64,000 nucleotides of DNA, taken from contig OX393581.1 of the NCBI GenBank assembly GCA_947652605.1, forward strand, positions 14,636,640 through 14,700,639, in the 5' to 3' direction. Each line of letters opens with the position of its first letter. Positions within the stretch are counted from its first letter, which is position 1. The notes below the pieces were generated by a model that was not told where the DNA came from, did no database searches, and was given only the letters and a program-made list of their open reading frames with translations. Of this stretch, positions 11,682 to 22,002 are shown in pieces. This stretch comes from Elmis aenea. Its lineage: Eukaryota; Arthropoda; Insecta; Coleoptera; Elmidae. The translations under genes and the position numbers were made by a program.

Positions 11682-12073
11682 TTCGCGTAATTCAAACTTT
11701 TTCATATCGAGCGAATAGAGCAATGTTTTCTTCATGTCATTACCAAATTACAACTCTGTACTTCGAAAAATAACTTCAGGAGAATTTTTTAAATAAAGAC
11801 TTAAAACCTTGAAAAACGCCGCATAAAAACTTGTAGTATTTTATATTGATGCAAAGCTAAAATAAAGACGGTCAAAAATATTAAATAAAAAATGGGGTGC
11901 AGTATTTGAAATATAAAAGTTACTATTAGTTTCAGAGAGGTGACTCACCCTGTATATTTGAAAACATTTTTATCGTATTCGGAAGAAAAAACTATAAAAT
12001 AGCGTTTGAATCAACTTTCTATCTCAAACCGTTTAGCCACAATCGACCGATCCCGCACTAGTGACTCGCCCTG
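11682..12073. mobile_element. Two TA-element right ends (GAGTCAC-type)
   Basis: CTCACCCTG-TA ends at 11952 and CTCGCCCTG-TA at 12073. Read inward both begin CAGGGTGAGTCA or CAGGGCGAGTCACTAGTGCG, like the end at 37372 (CAGGGTGATTCATTAGTGCG). Left partners were not found. Confidence 0.5.
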
Positions 12074-12964
12074 TATATCACTGGTTTAGTATTTTTGATA
12101 GCATTATGTTGCATGTAATTTTTTTAAACATGTACAAATAGAAAATCATAAATATAGCAATGTATAAAAATGTACGACAATAATAAAATATTTAATATTT
12201 TAATAGAGTATTTGGAGAAAAAATATTAAATAAAAATTATCTTAAATGAGATAACAGACACAATTTTTAATACAAGGTTGTATTGTGAATAAGCATGCTT
12301 TAATTCTACTACCATCCGAAATTTTTACTTTTCTCACTTTTTTATATATTTTGGAGAGCTAAAACGCATAAAAACGTCCTAAAAATTGGTAATAATATTC
12401 CGGTGGCTTTTTCTAAAATTCCTTGAGTAATTTTTATTTTTATTGTCAAAATAAGTGAACATCGACTGGCCGTTGCGGATTTCAGCAAATTTTCTTCCTC
12501 CTGTAGATTTGATTTAAATAAACGTAGCACTATTTTATGTTGTGAATGGATTGCACATCCAAATATTTTTCAATTTTTGTATCAAGGAATGGGAAGTAAC
12601 GGCAAATTTTTGTTTCTAGTAAAAGCAAAGTTTCGGTTATAAAACTGTTATTTAAAATTTATTTTTATTGTTAAAGAAAACGTTACTAATTTTAATTTTC
12701 AGTTTATTAATTTAAATATTTTCTATATACCTACCTAATATTTCTTTAAAAAATAATTTATTTGTAGGAGAAAGGAATATTTGCTTAATTATAACCTATT
12801 AAAATATTTAGTGTATTAAACTGGGTAGGTATACGAAACAAATGAAAAAACTAATTTGCAACACCTCACTCAAATAATCACGGAATACTGATTGATTTAC
12901 TGAAAAAATAGCATTTCTTATGTAACTCGTAAATACGTATAAGTATTGTACATTTATTTATTTA
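12074..12964. other. AT-rich DNA, nothing recognised
   Basis: No coding frame or repeat boundary was recognised. Part of this stretch may belong to the 5'-truncated hAT whose right end follows. Confidence 0.4.
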
Positions 12965-13040
12965 TTTTATTTTTCGCGGCACACCTGAAGGATGCTCACG
13001 GCACAATAGTGTGCCGCGGCACACAGGTTAAAAAACACTG
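12965..13040. mobile_element. hAT right end (GTGCCGCGGCACAC type)
   Basis: The block GTGTGCCGCGGCACACAGG is followed by TTAAAAAACACTG. Reversed, this gives CAGTGTTTTTTAACCTGTG, the end of a well-known hAT (Charlie-like) group. The left end is not in the window at the expected distance, so the copy is truncated. Confidence 0.6.
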
Positions 13041-14184
13041 GATCATGCAATGCCATTTACTAACGAATTTTCAGTTGGTCAAAGCATTCGGATATTTTAA
13101 AATATAAACTGTAAATTGTCTACAAATAAAAAGTTTACACTAAATTAAACGGACAAACCACTTTCATAATAAAGAGTCCAATTATAAATAGATTGTGCAG
13201 ACAAATTCACATTATTGTCATAAAACTTCATTCAAAGTCAATGAACTGATCAAACTAATTGATTATGGAAAGTGAACGGTAAAAAATTTAAGTCGTGCGA
13301 GATGATACATATTTGTGTAAAATTATTTCACGTCATGAGCACGTTGTACTACTTGTATATTTGAAGTATTACTTGAATACTGAATGAATATTTCATAGGC
13401 CAATTGTCTTCAAATTGTATGCACACACGCTCGAATATCTGGTTTCTTTAAAATGCACATGTACACATTTCATAAATAAATTAATGTTATATTTGCATAG
13501 GATGTCGCTTATTTGATACCCACAGAGCTATGAAGTCGTTAAATTGGAGCAATGTTGTGTAATTTGTTGTGGAATTCAAATCTTATTTGTTATTGAAGTA
13601 GGTATGTTATTCTATTTTTATTGGTATTGTGTGTACGACAGTATGCAATAACAATCAGTGCAGTGAATGTTGCAGATAGGGTTGTCAACAGTTGTTGAAT
13701 CTAACACGGTGTCCTGGATATGATAGATTATATTTGGGACAAAAAATATTTAATAATTTAAAACCTAAAATAGGCGACCCATTTCTTCTTTCAATTACGC
13801 TATGTAGCCACTTACCTATTTATATTTTTGTATTAAATATTCTCCATTAATATTAGTATGTATATTGAATTTTATTTTTGCAACTATATTGTAAAAAAAT
13901 TGACTAAAAATAATAAGATTACAAGCTTAGCATGTTACTATTTTAAATACACTTTTTCATTTACGGATTAAGCTTAAGTAAAGTGTCGTCACTCTAGCCA
14001 GGACTAGCATAATGAATTCCAAGTACCTGCCTTAGATGCAATATCCTAGAGAGAGCAGAGAATTGTGTATAAACAGATTTTAAAATTAAAATTGTTACAT
14101 TCTTATACAGGATGTTTGGTAAAGGTGTCTCGTAAGTTTATGTATGGATTCAGAAATAAAACAATTAAACAGAATATTGCTGTA
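13041..14184. other. AT-rich DNA with one isolated TA-element end
   Basis: Nothing coding was seen. TA-CAGGATGTTTGG at 14106-14119 looks like a degenerate TA-element end directly upstream of element D. Confidence 0.4.
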
Positions 14185-15212
14185 CAAGTTGGTCCAAATT
14201 CGATGGGATTGCATGGGTATCTCGGTTAATATTTAAGATACAGAAACGGTTAAATTACCAAAAATATGCAGTGTTTTGAGACAAACTCAGAACCGTTTAC
14301 AAAAATATTCTATCATTTCCGGTTTTCGAGTTATTGAATAAAAAGTGTTTTTTTGTAATATAAATAATGTGTCATGTCTCCGTTATTGTTGTAAATATCG
14401 AAAATATTTATAAAAATTATTTTTAGATATTTTTATGTTTAATTTAATTATCCTAAAAAAAATAATTTTACGCTCGCCGTTAAAAAGTTATGACACAAAC
14501 TTACCTTTTTTTAAATGGGAACGATAGTTGGCTATGACCTATTTAAATTCCTTATTTTTTTCTCATTCCGAATATATAAAGGTCAATGTATTTATTTTTA
14601 ATAATACGCAAGTTATGAAGGTTTTTTAGTTTTTTTTTTCTAAGAAAATCGTAGTAGGCTGTGAAAACAAAAATAAAACAAGGTGTAAAACCTTATAAAA
14701 CTCATGTGGTACAAGTTACCAAGGTTTTTAAATTTGTTGTTGAGATAAACATCAAAAATTTTTGAACTTAAGATAATCAGCAATTTACTACATTACTGCT
14801 GATTCCGACTGTTGTTGTTATCTTATGTTCAAATATTTACAATGTTTATCTCAACAACAAATTAAAAAACCTTGGTAACTTATACCACATGAGTTTTATA
14901 AGGTTTTACACCTTGTTTTTTTTTTTTTTCACAGCCTACTATGATTTTCTTAGAAAAAAAAACTAAAAAACCTTCATAACTTGCGTATTATTAAAAATAA
15001 ATACATTGACCTTTATATATTCGGAATGAGAAAAAAATAAGGAATTTAAATAGGTCATAGCCAACTATCGTTCCCATTTAAAAAAAGGTAAGTTTGTGTC
15101 ATAACTTTTTAACGGTGAGCGTAAAATTATTTTTTTAGGATAATTAAATTAAACTTAAAAATATCTAAAAATAACCTTCATAAATATTTTCGATATTTAC
15201 AACAATATATAC
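14185..15212. mobile_element. Large palindromic TA-element, family D copy 1
   Basis: The left end is TA-CAAGTTGGTCC with GGTATCTCG 31 bp inside. Arms of roughly 400 bp (about 14370-14795 and 14810-15212) are near-identical inverted copies, sharing for example AGTTGGCTATGACC against GGTCATAGCCAACT. The right side breaks off after ACAACAATA, so the right terminus is missing. A half copy sits at 29500-30606, its right end CCACTCTG-TA matching the left end here. No coding capacity. Confidence 0.8.
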
Positions 15213-15337
15213 TGTATACCTGTATAGACACTTGTGGGTTTCGACGTTTCTTTACAAAGTTACGTAAATAACATTTTGTATAAGTTGCCCTGCATTGGCA
15301 ACTATATTTCTCAATTAGTGTTTTTGTTATCTATCAA

Positions 15338-15426
15338 CAGTGGCGTCGCTAGAATTTTTGGGTCTCTACGCAATGTTTTAAATTAGGCTCTTTTTAATAT
15401 CATAAACTTAAATACTTTTTTGAATG
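15338..15426 (+). mobile_element. hAT left end remnant (CAGTGGCGTCGCTAG)
   Basis: CAGTGGCGTCGCTAGAATTT has the end style of the hAT elements at 150 and 3942. It runs into the TA-element at 15429; no right partner was found. Confidence 0.5.
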
Positions 15427-15428
15427 TA

Positions 15429-16235
15429 CAGGGTGGACCAAATTCGAATGTTATAAGGGGTATCTCGGTTACCATAATAATTAGCGAAAATCTGATTTCG
15501 GTTTCTTGGGTTATATTTTTGAGAAAATGACGCCCATGCAATCAGATTTTTAATATCCCTTTCTATTTTGGCACTATAGATGATAACTGAAACTGCATCG
15601 TTTTCGAAAATGTACTATAACATTTTTATTTATTAAAATAGAAAAAATTGTAATACAGGTTTCTTATACAGATTTTTATGCTTAATTTAAAAACAATTTT
15701 TTTTTGGCGTCCTTCATTTTTGAGAAATGAAGTTAACTTATATTTTTTTAAATAGAAACCCTAGTTGGCCATAACTTTATATGAGAGCATTTTTTTACCT
15801 TTTGAAAAATATACATATAGTTTTAAATGTGTTGCAAAAAATAATCGAGATATGGATAAAATTTTGAAAATTTGATTTCAAAGTTTGCCATGATTTCGTA
15901 AACAAGTGATGTTTGCAATTAATAAACAAAGTTTACTTCATATCTCAGAAGTCGAGGTCACTAAAAAAAATTTAATTTAAGCATAATAATCTGTATAAAA
16001 AAAACTCTTATAACATTTTGTTCTTTTTAAATAAATAAAGAAGTTATAGAAAATTTCAAAAATGAAGAAATTTTATTTTTCGTCTGTAGTGCCAAAGTGT
16101 GTGGCGATATAAAAAATCTGATTACATTGGCGTTCTTTTCTTAAAAAAATGGCCCAAGAGACCGATATCAAATTTTCGCTTACTTACCGTAAAATCGAGA
16201 TACCGGGGTAAAACATTCGAATTTGGTCCACTCTG
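15429..16235. mobile_element. Palindromic TA-element, family E
   Basis: TA-CAGGGTGGACCAAATTCG on the left mirrors CGAATTTGGTCCACTCTG-TA on the right. Both ends carry the second box (GGTATCTCG at 15459-15467 and CGAGATACC at 16196-16204), 30 and 31 bp from the termini. Arms of roughly 400 bp pair with moderate divergence, for example GGCACTATAGATGA against TCGTCTGTAGTGCC. No coding capacity. Confidence 0.85.
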
Positions 16236-16261
16236 TATGGCTTGTTACGTTTGTGGGAATT

Positions 16262-16715
16262 TCTTTCATTTTCTAGGTATATCGTTTTGTTTTTGTGCCC
16301 TGCAATTGCTCCAAGAAAGTTCATTTCAGCACTTTGTATTTTGTTTTTGTTAATGTCCAAGTTTCATTGCCGTAAGCGTATGCTTATAGTTGGTATTGCC
16401 ACTGATTTATAAAACTTTTCTTCTGTGGTTTGGCTGGTTTTTTACATAAACGCCCATGTGATTGTTCCATTAATAAAGTTAAACTTTCTTATTTTGCTTC
16501 GAATATTTTTTACCTCTATAATGATATTTGACAGCCAAGGAAGTTGAATATTCTTTAGTTTGGTCGTGCAGTATAATTTTGAATCACTTTTGTCTTATTT
16601 GTTCATATTCTGTTCCTTCAAGTGTTTGGCTCAATTTAAATAACGAGGATAGAAGAGAGTTCGCTATTGGTTATTACAACTTGATCGTCCGCAAAGAGCA
16701 TTGTAATGACGACTT
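16262..16715 (-). pseudogene. RTE-like LINE reverse transcriptase fragment
   Basis: On the minus strand, 16715 downward, one frame reads MLFADDQVVITNSE: the catalytic FADD box of a non-LTR reverse transcriptase (codons covering 16684-16695). Further down, in shifting frames, come RIFNFLGCQISL (the FNYLGCxIS box), KSFINQWQY and NETWTLTKTKYK, the usual order at the C-terminus of RTE-like elements (FKYLG, YK, YGSETWTL, EMRFLR). Many stops and frameshifts show an old copy. It lacks the fingers region upstream of FADD. It resembles the fragments at 54775-55079 and 22088-23472 in motif order but not closely in sequence. Confidence 0.7.
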
Positions 16716-16759
16716 TTTGTATGTTTCAATTGTACGTGTTCCAAAGACGTACTTTTTTT

Positions 16760-18158
16760 TTTGACTTAATTCAACCCTATGCTATGGCAAAATCGAATAA
16801 CGTCAAAAATGTAGCTTACTCATAGAGTTACGTTAAAAATTAATAAGGTATTTGACTTTACGAGACGTAATGAGAAATGTCGTTGTAAATGCAATGCAAT
16901 CAGTAATTCAAAGAAACGTAGAAGCTCACACTTTTGTAAGACTTTTAGAGTTAATTATTATTTCTAAGTCTACACCTACAAAACAACTTAAACAAAAATC
17001 CTGTTTATCGTTTAAAATAAACCTAATTCCGCAAAAGAGTAAATAAACCCTATAGATTTTCACACATTTCATTTGAAGGGGGCAATTTTGTTATTTGGCC
17101 TAAAGCGCTGATTCAGTTCGTTCTCACCCTGATGATTTTGAAACATGAAACAGTTTTACAACGTTTTATCAAACAAAGGCTAAAATGTAAATCGGTATTT
17201 TGTTTAGCTATTGCTGATAAAAAAATTGGGCAATATATTTCGTGCATGGCTACTTGATCTGGGTTAAACCCTAGGCTGACGTTATCGCATTTTTTGACGA
17301 TGGTCTCTTGACCCATTTTAGAGAATCCCAACTTATTACGCTTCCAATTACCAACACTTCTTAAAACATTTTGTATATTCTAAACCTTCCACAAGATCTT
17401 TTGACAGGTTTTAGCCGAGGAAACGACAAATAGTTGAGTGAGTACTGACTAGGACAAATATAATCAGCCGGTAGGTGCATTAATTTGTACTTTTGTATCA
17501 AGTATAAAATTGAATGTGACGTTATACGTACGTAACTTTCTCATATGTTTTGTAGTTATGGAAATGAATATCCAAGATTAAAAACGACAATTTCTTTTGA
17601 TAATTTATCATAATAGAACAGTTGAGAATAGTTAAATTGAAAAGTTATGGTACGGTGCGATAAACAAAATACTAAATACAATATTTTTAAATATCAAAAT
17701 GTGTATTTGGCGTTTGTTTAGCAAAATTGTTTTGTTATCAATCACTCACTACACAAAGGTTATTTTTAACACCGAAGTTCTAAATTGGAAGAGAAACTTT
17801 TCATGTAGCACATTGTATAATGTAAGAAAAGTAGCAAGTTTCTATAAGTTTACGTTATTAAACATCTACAATAGTTGTTAAAATTACAATACCAGAAGTG
17901 AATTGCAATAGTTTCTATTTAAACTAACGTTTCGATTGTGCATAACTTTTCTCTTGCTGTTTTAGTTTTATTTAGTTTTTTTGCTTGATTATAGAAGTAG
18001 CTGAATAGAACCAAATAATTGAAAATTAGTGGTGGTGATTTGCCTGATACATATTTAATTAGATTTTTTAAATCTGTTGTCTGTAATGGTTATTATTTTA
18101 TAGAAATTGGCCTTAACCTTTCAAATTTAACTTAACAGGAAGAACTACAAACCTCATA
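16760..18158. other. AT-rich DNA, nothing recognised
   Basis: Short open frames exist on both strands but none matches a known family or shows gene-like structure. No repeat ends were recognised. Confidence 0.4.
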
Positions 18159-18833
18159 TACAGGGTGCCCCAAAGATCATAATCTTAGCAATTGTCCTAT
18201 AAACTATACGACTTTTGGTTCAATCGAAAACGGACCCAAACCTAACCTATTTTTTAATTTTTAGAAATGACAGATCAGTAACCATTTTTTTTTAAATCAG
18301 CGTAATTTCTGCGTATTTACTCGTAATCCATTATCAAACGATTTATAAGACTCGCAAAAAAATAGTTTATAGGATTTAATAATTGTCTCATCACAGTGGC
18401 CCTATGAATTAATGCATGAATAATTATGGGAAACGTCGATTTAAACGCAAGAATGGTAAAATTACATCTTCATTACAAAAAAAAATGTCAAAAGTTCGTA
18501 AGGAAAAGGCAAAATTATAACCTTCTTGTTGTTTCCCTTTAATTTACAGAGGAATCCAAAAACATACAGTGTTCTATATAAAATTTCAAAGTTTGAGTCC
18601 GTTTTCGGTTGAACCGGAAAGCGTATTGCAACCTCAATATTTTTAATAAATCTAGAACATACAGTAACGGTCAGATACCAAATTTCATTGATTTATCTTT
18701 ACTGGTTTTATTCTTGAGGGTTTCGCGGCCGTTATCCATAATACAATCTTGGTTTCCGGGTTTGGAACCGCGTCTTCTATATTTAGAAGTAGTTGACGTT
18801 TCGACCATTGTGTCTTGGTCTTTTTCAAAACGA

Positions 18834-19113
18834 CTAATTTGTGAGGGATGTTGCTGGGTTTATATATCCAGCTTGTGGAGGCGTGGCGTTCCGCTTGATG
18901 GATTTGTTCTGCCTCAGTGATTTTGTGATGACTGGTTTCCAGCTGGTTGGGAGTTGTATGCCTATGTCTGTTGTAGTTGTTTGGGTTCTTGATGATTTCC
19001 AATGATTCTCGATATAATCTTGGCCAGAAATGGTTTGCGCGGGCCAGTAGTTTTGTTTCTCTGAAGAGGATGTTGTGTCCTGTACCCTGGGCGTGTTCTC
19101 CTACCGCTGATTT
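18834..19113 (-). pseudogene. PLE GIY-YIG-region C-terminus, left copy
   Basis: Reading out of the gap on the minus strand gives SAVGEHAQGTGHNILFRETK, then LLARANHFWPRLYRESLEI and IKNPNNYNR. This is the region after the GIY-YIG core of Penelope-like endonucleases (pattern SAVAEHALxTGHxI, then REAIEIxKxPNNFNRD). A two-base deletion after NNYN, relative to the right copy, shifts the frame, so the normal stop (complement of 18834-18836) is no longer reached in frame. The reverse transcriptase and GIY-YIG core would lie in the gap or be absent. Confidence 0.75.
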
Positions 19114-19313
19114 NNNNNNNNNNNNNNNNNNNNNNNNNNNNNNNNNNNNNNNNNNNNNNNNNNNNNNNNNNNNNNNNNNNNNNNNNNNNNNNNNNNNNNN
19201 NNNNNNNNNNNNNNNNNNNNNNNNNNNNNNNNNNNNNNNNNNNNNNNNNNNNNNNNNNNNNNNNNNNNNNNNNNNNNNNNNNNNNNNNNNNNNNNNNNNN
19301 NNNNNNNNNNNNN
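19114..19313. other. Assembly gap, 200 N
   Basis: Exactly 200 unknown bases. The round size suggests a nominal, not measured, gap. It lies at the axis of the inverted PLE repeat, where near-identical inverted arms commonly break short-read assembly. Confidence 0.98.
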
Positions 19314-19579
19314 AACACGCCCAGGGTACAGGACACAACATCCTCTTCAGAGAAACAAAAATACTGGCCCGCGCAAACCATTTCTGGCCAAGATTATATC
19401 GAGAATCATTGGAAATCATCAAGAACCCAAACAACTACAACAGAGACACAGGCATACAACTCCCAACCATCTGGATACCAGTCATCACAAAATCACTGAG
19501 GCAGAACAAACCCATCAAGCGGAACGCCACGCCTCCACAAGCTGGATATATAAACCCAGCAACATCCCTCACAAATTAG
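19314..19579 (+). CDS. PLE GIY-YIG-region C-terminus, right copy (partial)
   Basis: Open from the gap edge to TAG at 19577-19579. It reads HAQGTGHNILFRETKILARA, NHFWPRLYRESLEI, IKNPNNYNRDTGIQL and PTIWIPVI, then a basic tail ending ATSLTN. The HAxxTGH and IxKxPNNxNRD motifs follow the GIY-YIG nuclease core in Penelope-like elements, which use the nuclease to nick target DNA and prime reverse transcription. Unlike the left copy this stretch has no frameshift, so it may derive from a relatively intact element. The N-terminal reverse transcriptase and nuclease core are not visible because of the gap. It is a transposon gene, not a host gene. Confidence 0.75.
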
Positions 19580-19592
19580 TCGTTTTGAAAAA

Positions 19593-19618
19593 GACCAAGA
19601 CACAATGGTCGAAACGTC
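19593..19618 (+). other. Hammerhead-ribozyme-like core remnant in PLE 3' end
   Basis: GACC (19593-19596), a ten-base loop and GGTC (19607-19610) form a short stem directly followed by GAAAC and GTC, the order of stem II, the GAAA core and the cleavage triplet in hammerhead ribozymes, which are known from PLE terminal repeats. The conserved CUGAUGA half of the core is not present upstream (TTTTGAAAAA instead), so it would be inactive, and the match may be chance. The mirror copy lies in the left arm at about 18795-18820. Confidence 0.25.
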
Positions 19619-19730
19619 AACTACTTCTAAATATAGAAAACGCGGTTCCAAACCCGGAAACCAAGATTTTATTATCTTTACTGGTGTTCCAGATATTTGT
19701 CTTTTCCTTAATTTTGCGCAACACTGTATA

Positions 19731-20735
19731 AAGGGTGGTCCGCATAGAAGGGCCACTATTGGGATCTCGTAAACGGTAACAGCTACAAAGAAGTTTAAAT
19801 TAGACAATTTGTCCGAAATAGAACAATTTGTTCTATTTTCGGAGACCTATTCAATTATGCTTTAATGTTTTTAAAAATTTCCATGGCACGCTAGATAATA
19901 AACAAAAATCAAAATAAGCATTTTTTTAAATCGTTAATAACTCGGTTATACTTGATAGTACAAATATATTTTTGGGGAAAAAGTTATAGATTTTTTACAC
20001 GCTATAAAATGAAAACATTCATTTGTTTCAATATTGTTTAAATTGTTAGATAAATTACAAACGCGTTTTTTTTAGATGGAAACCACAGTTGGTTATGACC
20101 TCATAAAAAAAGCATTTTTTCTCTCTTTTTAATAATATGATTAATATATTTATTTTGATATTTAGGCTCAAAACAAATAAAACTCATCAAAAAGTCCCTA
20201 CGAAGCCATGAAACAAAAGACAATTTAGTTCTGTCATTTAACGCAAACGTTAACTGATATAAAAGTACATTAAATCAAAAATAAACCAAAATTTATTAAT
20301 TTTTAAAAAGCAGCTTTTCGTCTTATGATTATGGTACAGCTTTTTTTATTGACTATACTATCTAAATCAAAATATTTATACAATAAAAACAATACAAAAA
20401 TCGACTTTAAGTAAGTATTATAAAAATTTCTTTTACAACCAATTATTTATTTTGCGCATTTGTTCAACGAATAACAAAAATTGCATAAAATTTATGATTT
20501 TTTAAATCGAATATTTAACTAACACAAAATAGAACTAAATTGTCTTTTGTTTCATGGCACTCTTTAGCTTCGTAGGGACTTTTGAAGAATTTTATTTGTT
20601 TTGAGCTTAAATATCAAAATAAATATATTAAACCTTACATTATTGAAAAGAGGAAAAAAATGCTTTTTTATGAGGTCATAGCCAACTATGGTTTCCATTT
20701 AAAAAAATGCAAGTTTGTAATTTATCTTTAAGCTT
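19731..20735. mobile_element. Palindromic TA-element, family F copy 1
   Basis: The left end TA-AAGGGTGGTCC carries GGGATCTCG at 19761-19769, 30 bp inside. Inverted arms (about 20040-20250 and 20530-20720) share GTCCCTACGAAG/CTTCGTAGGGAC and GGTTATGACC/GGTCATAGCC blocks. The right arm stops at about 20735 without a terminus. Copy 2 is at 22003-23822. The 10-bp site AAAATTTCCA at 19874-19883 is intact here and duplicated around the LINE in copy 2. Confidence 0.75.
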
Positions 20736-22000
20736 TAATTACATGCCTTAAATTTAAACGCGTTGCACGACAAATTACTACCTATTAGAAAAACGTAAAG
20801 ACATCGATGAATACAAATTTATTCGACAAATAACCCCATATTAGCAAACACATTCAAACCTACGCTTTGCATTATAATATTGAATGACATGTCCAACTCA
20901 TACACAAGAAAAAATGATTGCCCATGATTTTTTTCAACAACAATGATCAAAAGGTTGTATATGTACCGTTTAGCTTACACTTAAGACTTGAAGTACGGCT
21001 TGAAGATTGAGTATTGAAAAAAACTCAATTGACTTTCCATATATACGTAAAATTTCTTTTCAATGCATTCATCTTGAACAACCTTTAACCATTTAGTAAA
21101 GTATTGGAAATATATCGAGTGGGTGCCCGTGAAAGTTATGGCAGAAACGATTTACCTATAATTTTATTTTATCATCTTAATACAATTTTAAAGAGAAGAG
21201 TTTAAAGCAAAGTCATTACAATTTACAAACTACAGCTGTTATTTGCTTTGCTGTTTTAATAAGTGGACAAAATTTTAGGATATGTTAACCAAAATAATTA
21301 AATTGTTTTTGTATCTTCTATTTGTTGCTTTGTTTCTTTTATGCTAGCTAATGAAAGCCGTCGACTTATCGTAAACGAAACAAGACGTCCAGTTGTTGCT
21401 CATACAATAACTTTATGAAATTCTTTTTCATCTTTGTCCAATTCAATGAACTAGACTTAATTAATATCCTACGTTTTTCTTTTGACGAGGATAATGAAGA
21501 AGTTATGGAAACATTTGACATTGAAAACTTATTTGAGTAGAAAAATAAACCTAGCAAACGCAATTAAATGACGACAAATCAGTTTGCATGGTCAACAGGT
21601 GTCAAAAACAGATATTTGCAGGGGAGATGTGTTGAAATATAACGATTTAATATGAGACGTGGGGATACATGAGCGTATGCGCTAGACAAATAAGGAGGAT
21701 TCAGGATGAATTAAAATGTTTACTTGTCCTTGTTGTATTTGTTAATGCAATCAAAGAAATTTGCTGTTCGATACGGCCGTTTTGTAAAAGGTAAAGCCGG
21801 AAGGTATGGCGAATTTTAAAATGTTTGTTTTACGTTCCCATATAAAATTTACGTATTTCGTTTTAAAAAAAGTTTTCAAATTATACACAATTAGTGATTC
21901 TCTAAGCATTAGAAATAAAATTGCAGGCATTTTTAAAACCGTAAAAGATCTCTGGTATATAAATGTAACTCAACGCGTTGTTATACTCATCTAAATGTAT
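20736..22000. other. AT-rich DNA, nothing recognised
   Basis: No repeat ends or homologous frames were recognised between the two family F copies. Confidence 0.45.
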
Positions 22001-22002
22001 TA

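Larger units (their letters stand above)
18707..19671. mobile_element. Penelope-like element, inverted 3' ends around a gap
   Basis: Two copies of the same PLE 3' end face away from each other: antisense on the left (18707-19113) and sense on the right (19314-19671), with an assembly gap between. The whole insertion is bounded by a perfect 14-bp direct repeat TTATCTTTACTGGT (18693-18706 and 19672-19685). The left arm carries about 40 extra terminal bases (CGCGAAACCC within them) that the right arm lacks, the arm ending instead at CCAAGATT. Penelope is known for inverted or tandem terminal repeats and a short extension on one end only. The true internal sequence is hidden by the gap. Confidence 0.8.
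18161..19726. mobile_element. TA-element G, interrupted by a PLE insertion
   Basis: The left end is TA-CAGGGTGCCCCAAAG and the likely right end AACACTG-TA at 19726. Internal inverted symmetry is visible (TCGAAAACGGAC at about 18220 against GTCCGTTTTCGG at about 18600). The PLE pair at 18707-19671 lies between two copies of TTATCTTTACTGGT, which places it inside this older element. Confidence 0.5.

Noticed and set aside
17113..17331. 72-codon minus-strand frame
   Set aside because: No recognisable domain, no repeat copy and no supporting splice or promoter context.
18685..19434. Long minus-strand frame of 249 codons across the gap
   Set aside because: It is held open by 200 unknown bases; its right half is the antisense of the PLE coding sequence. 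Only the part left of the gap is meaningful.
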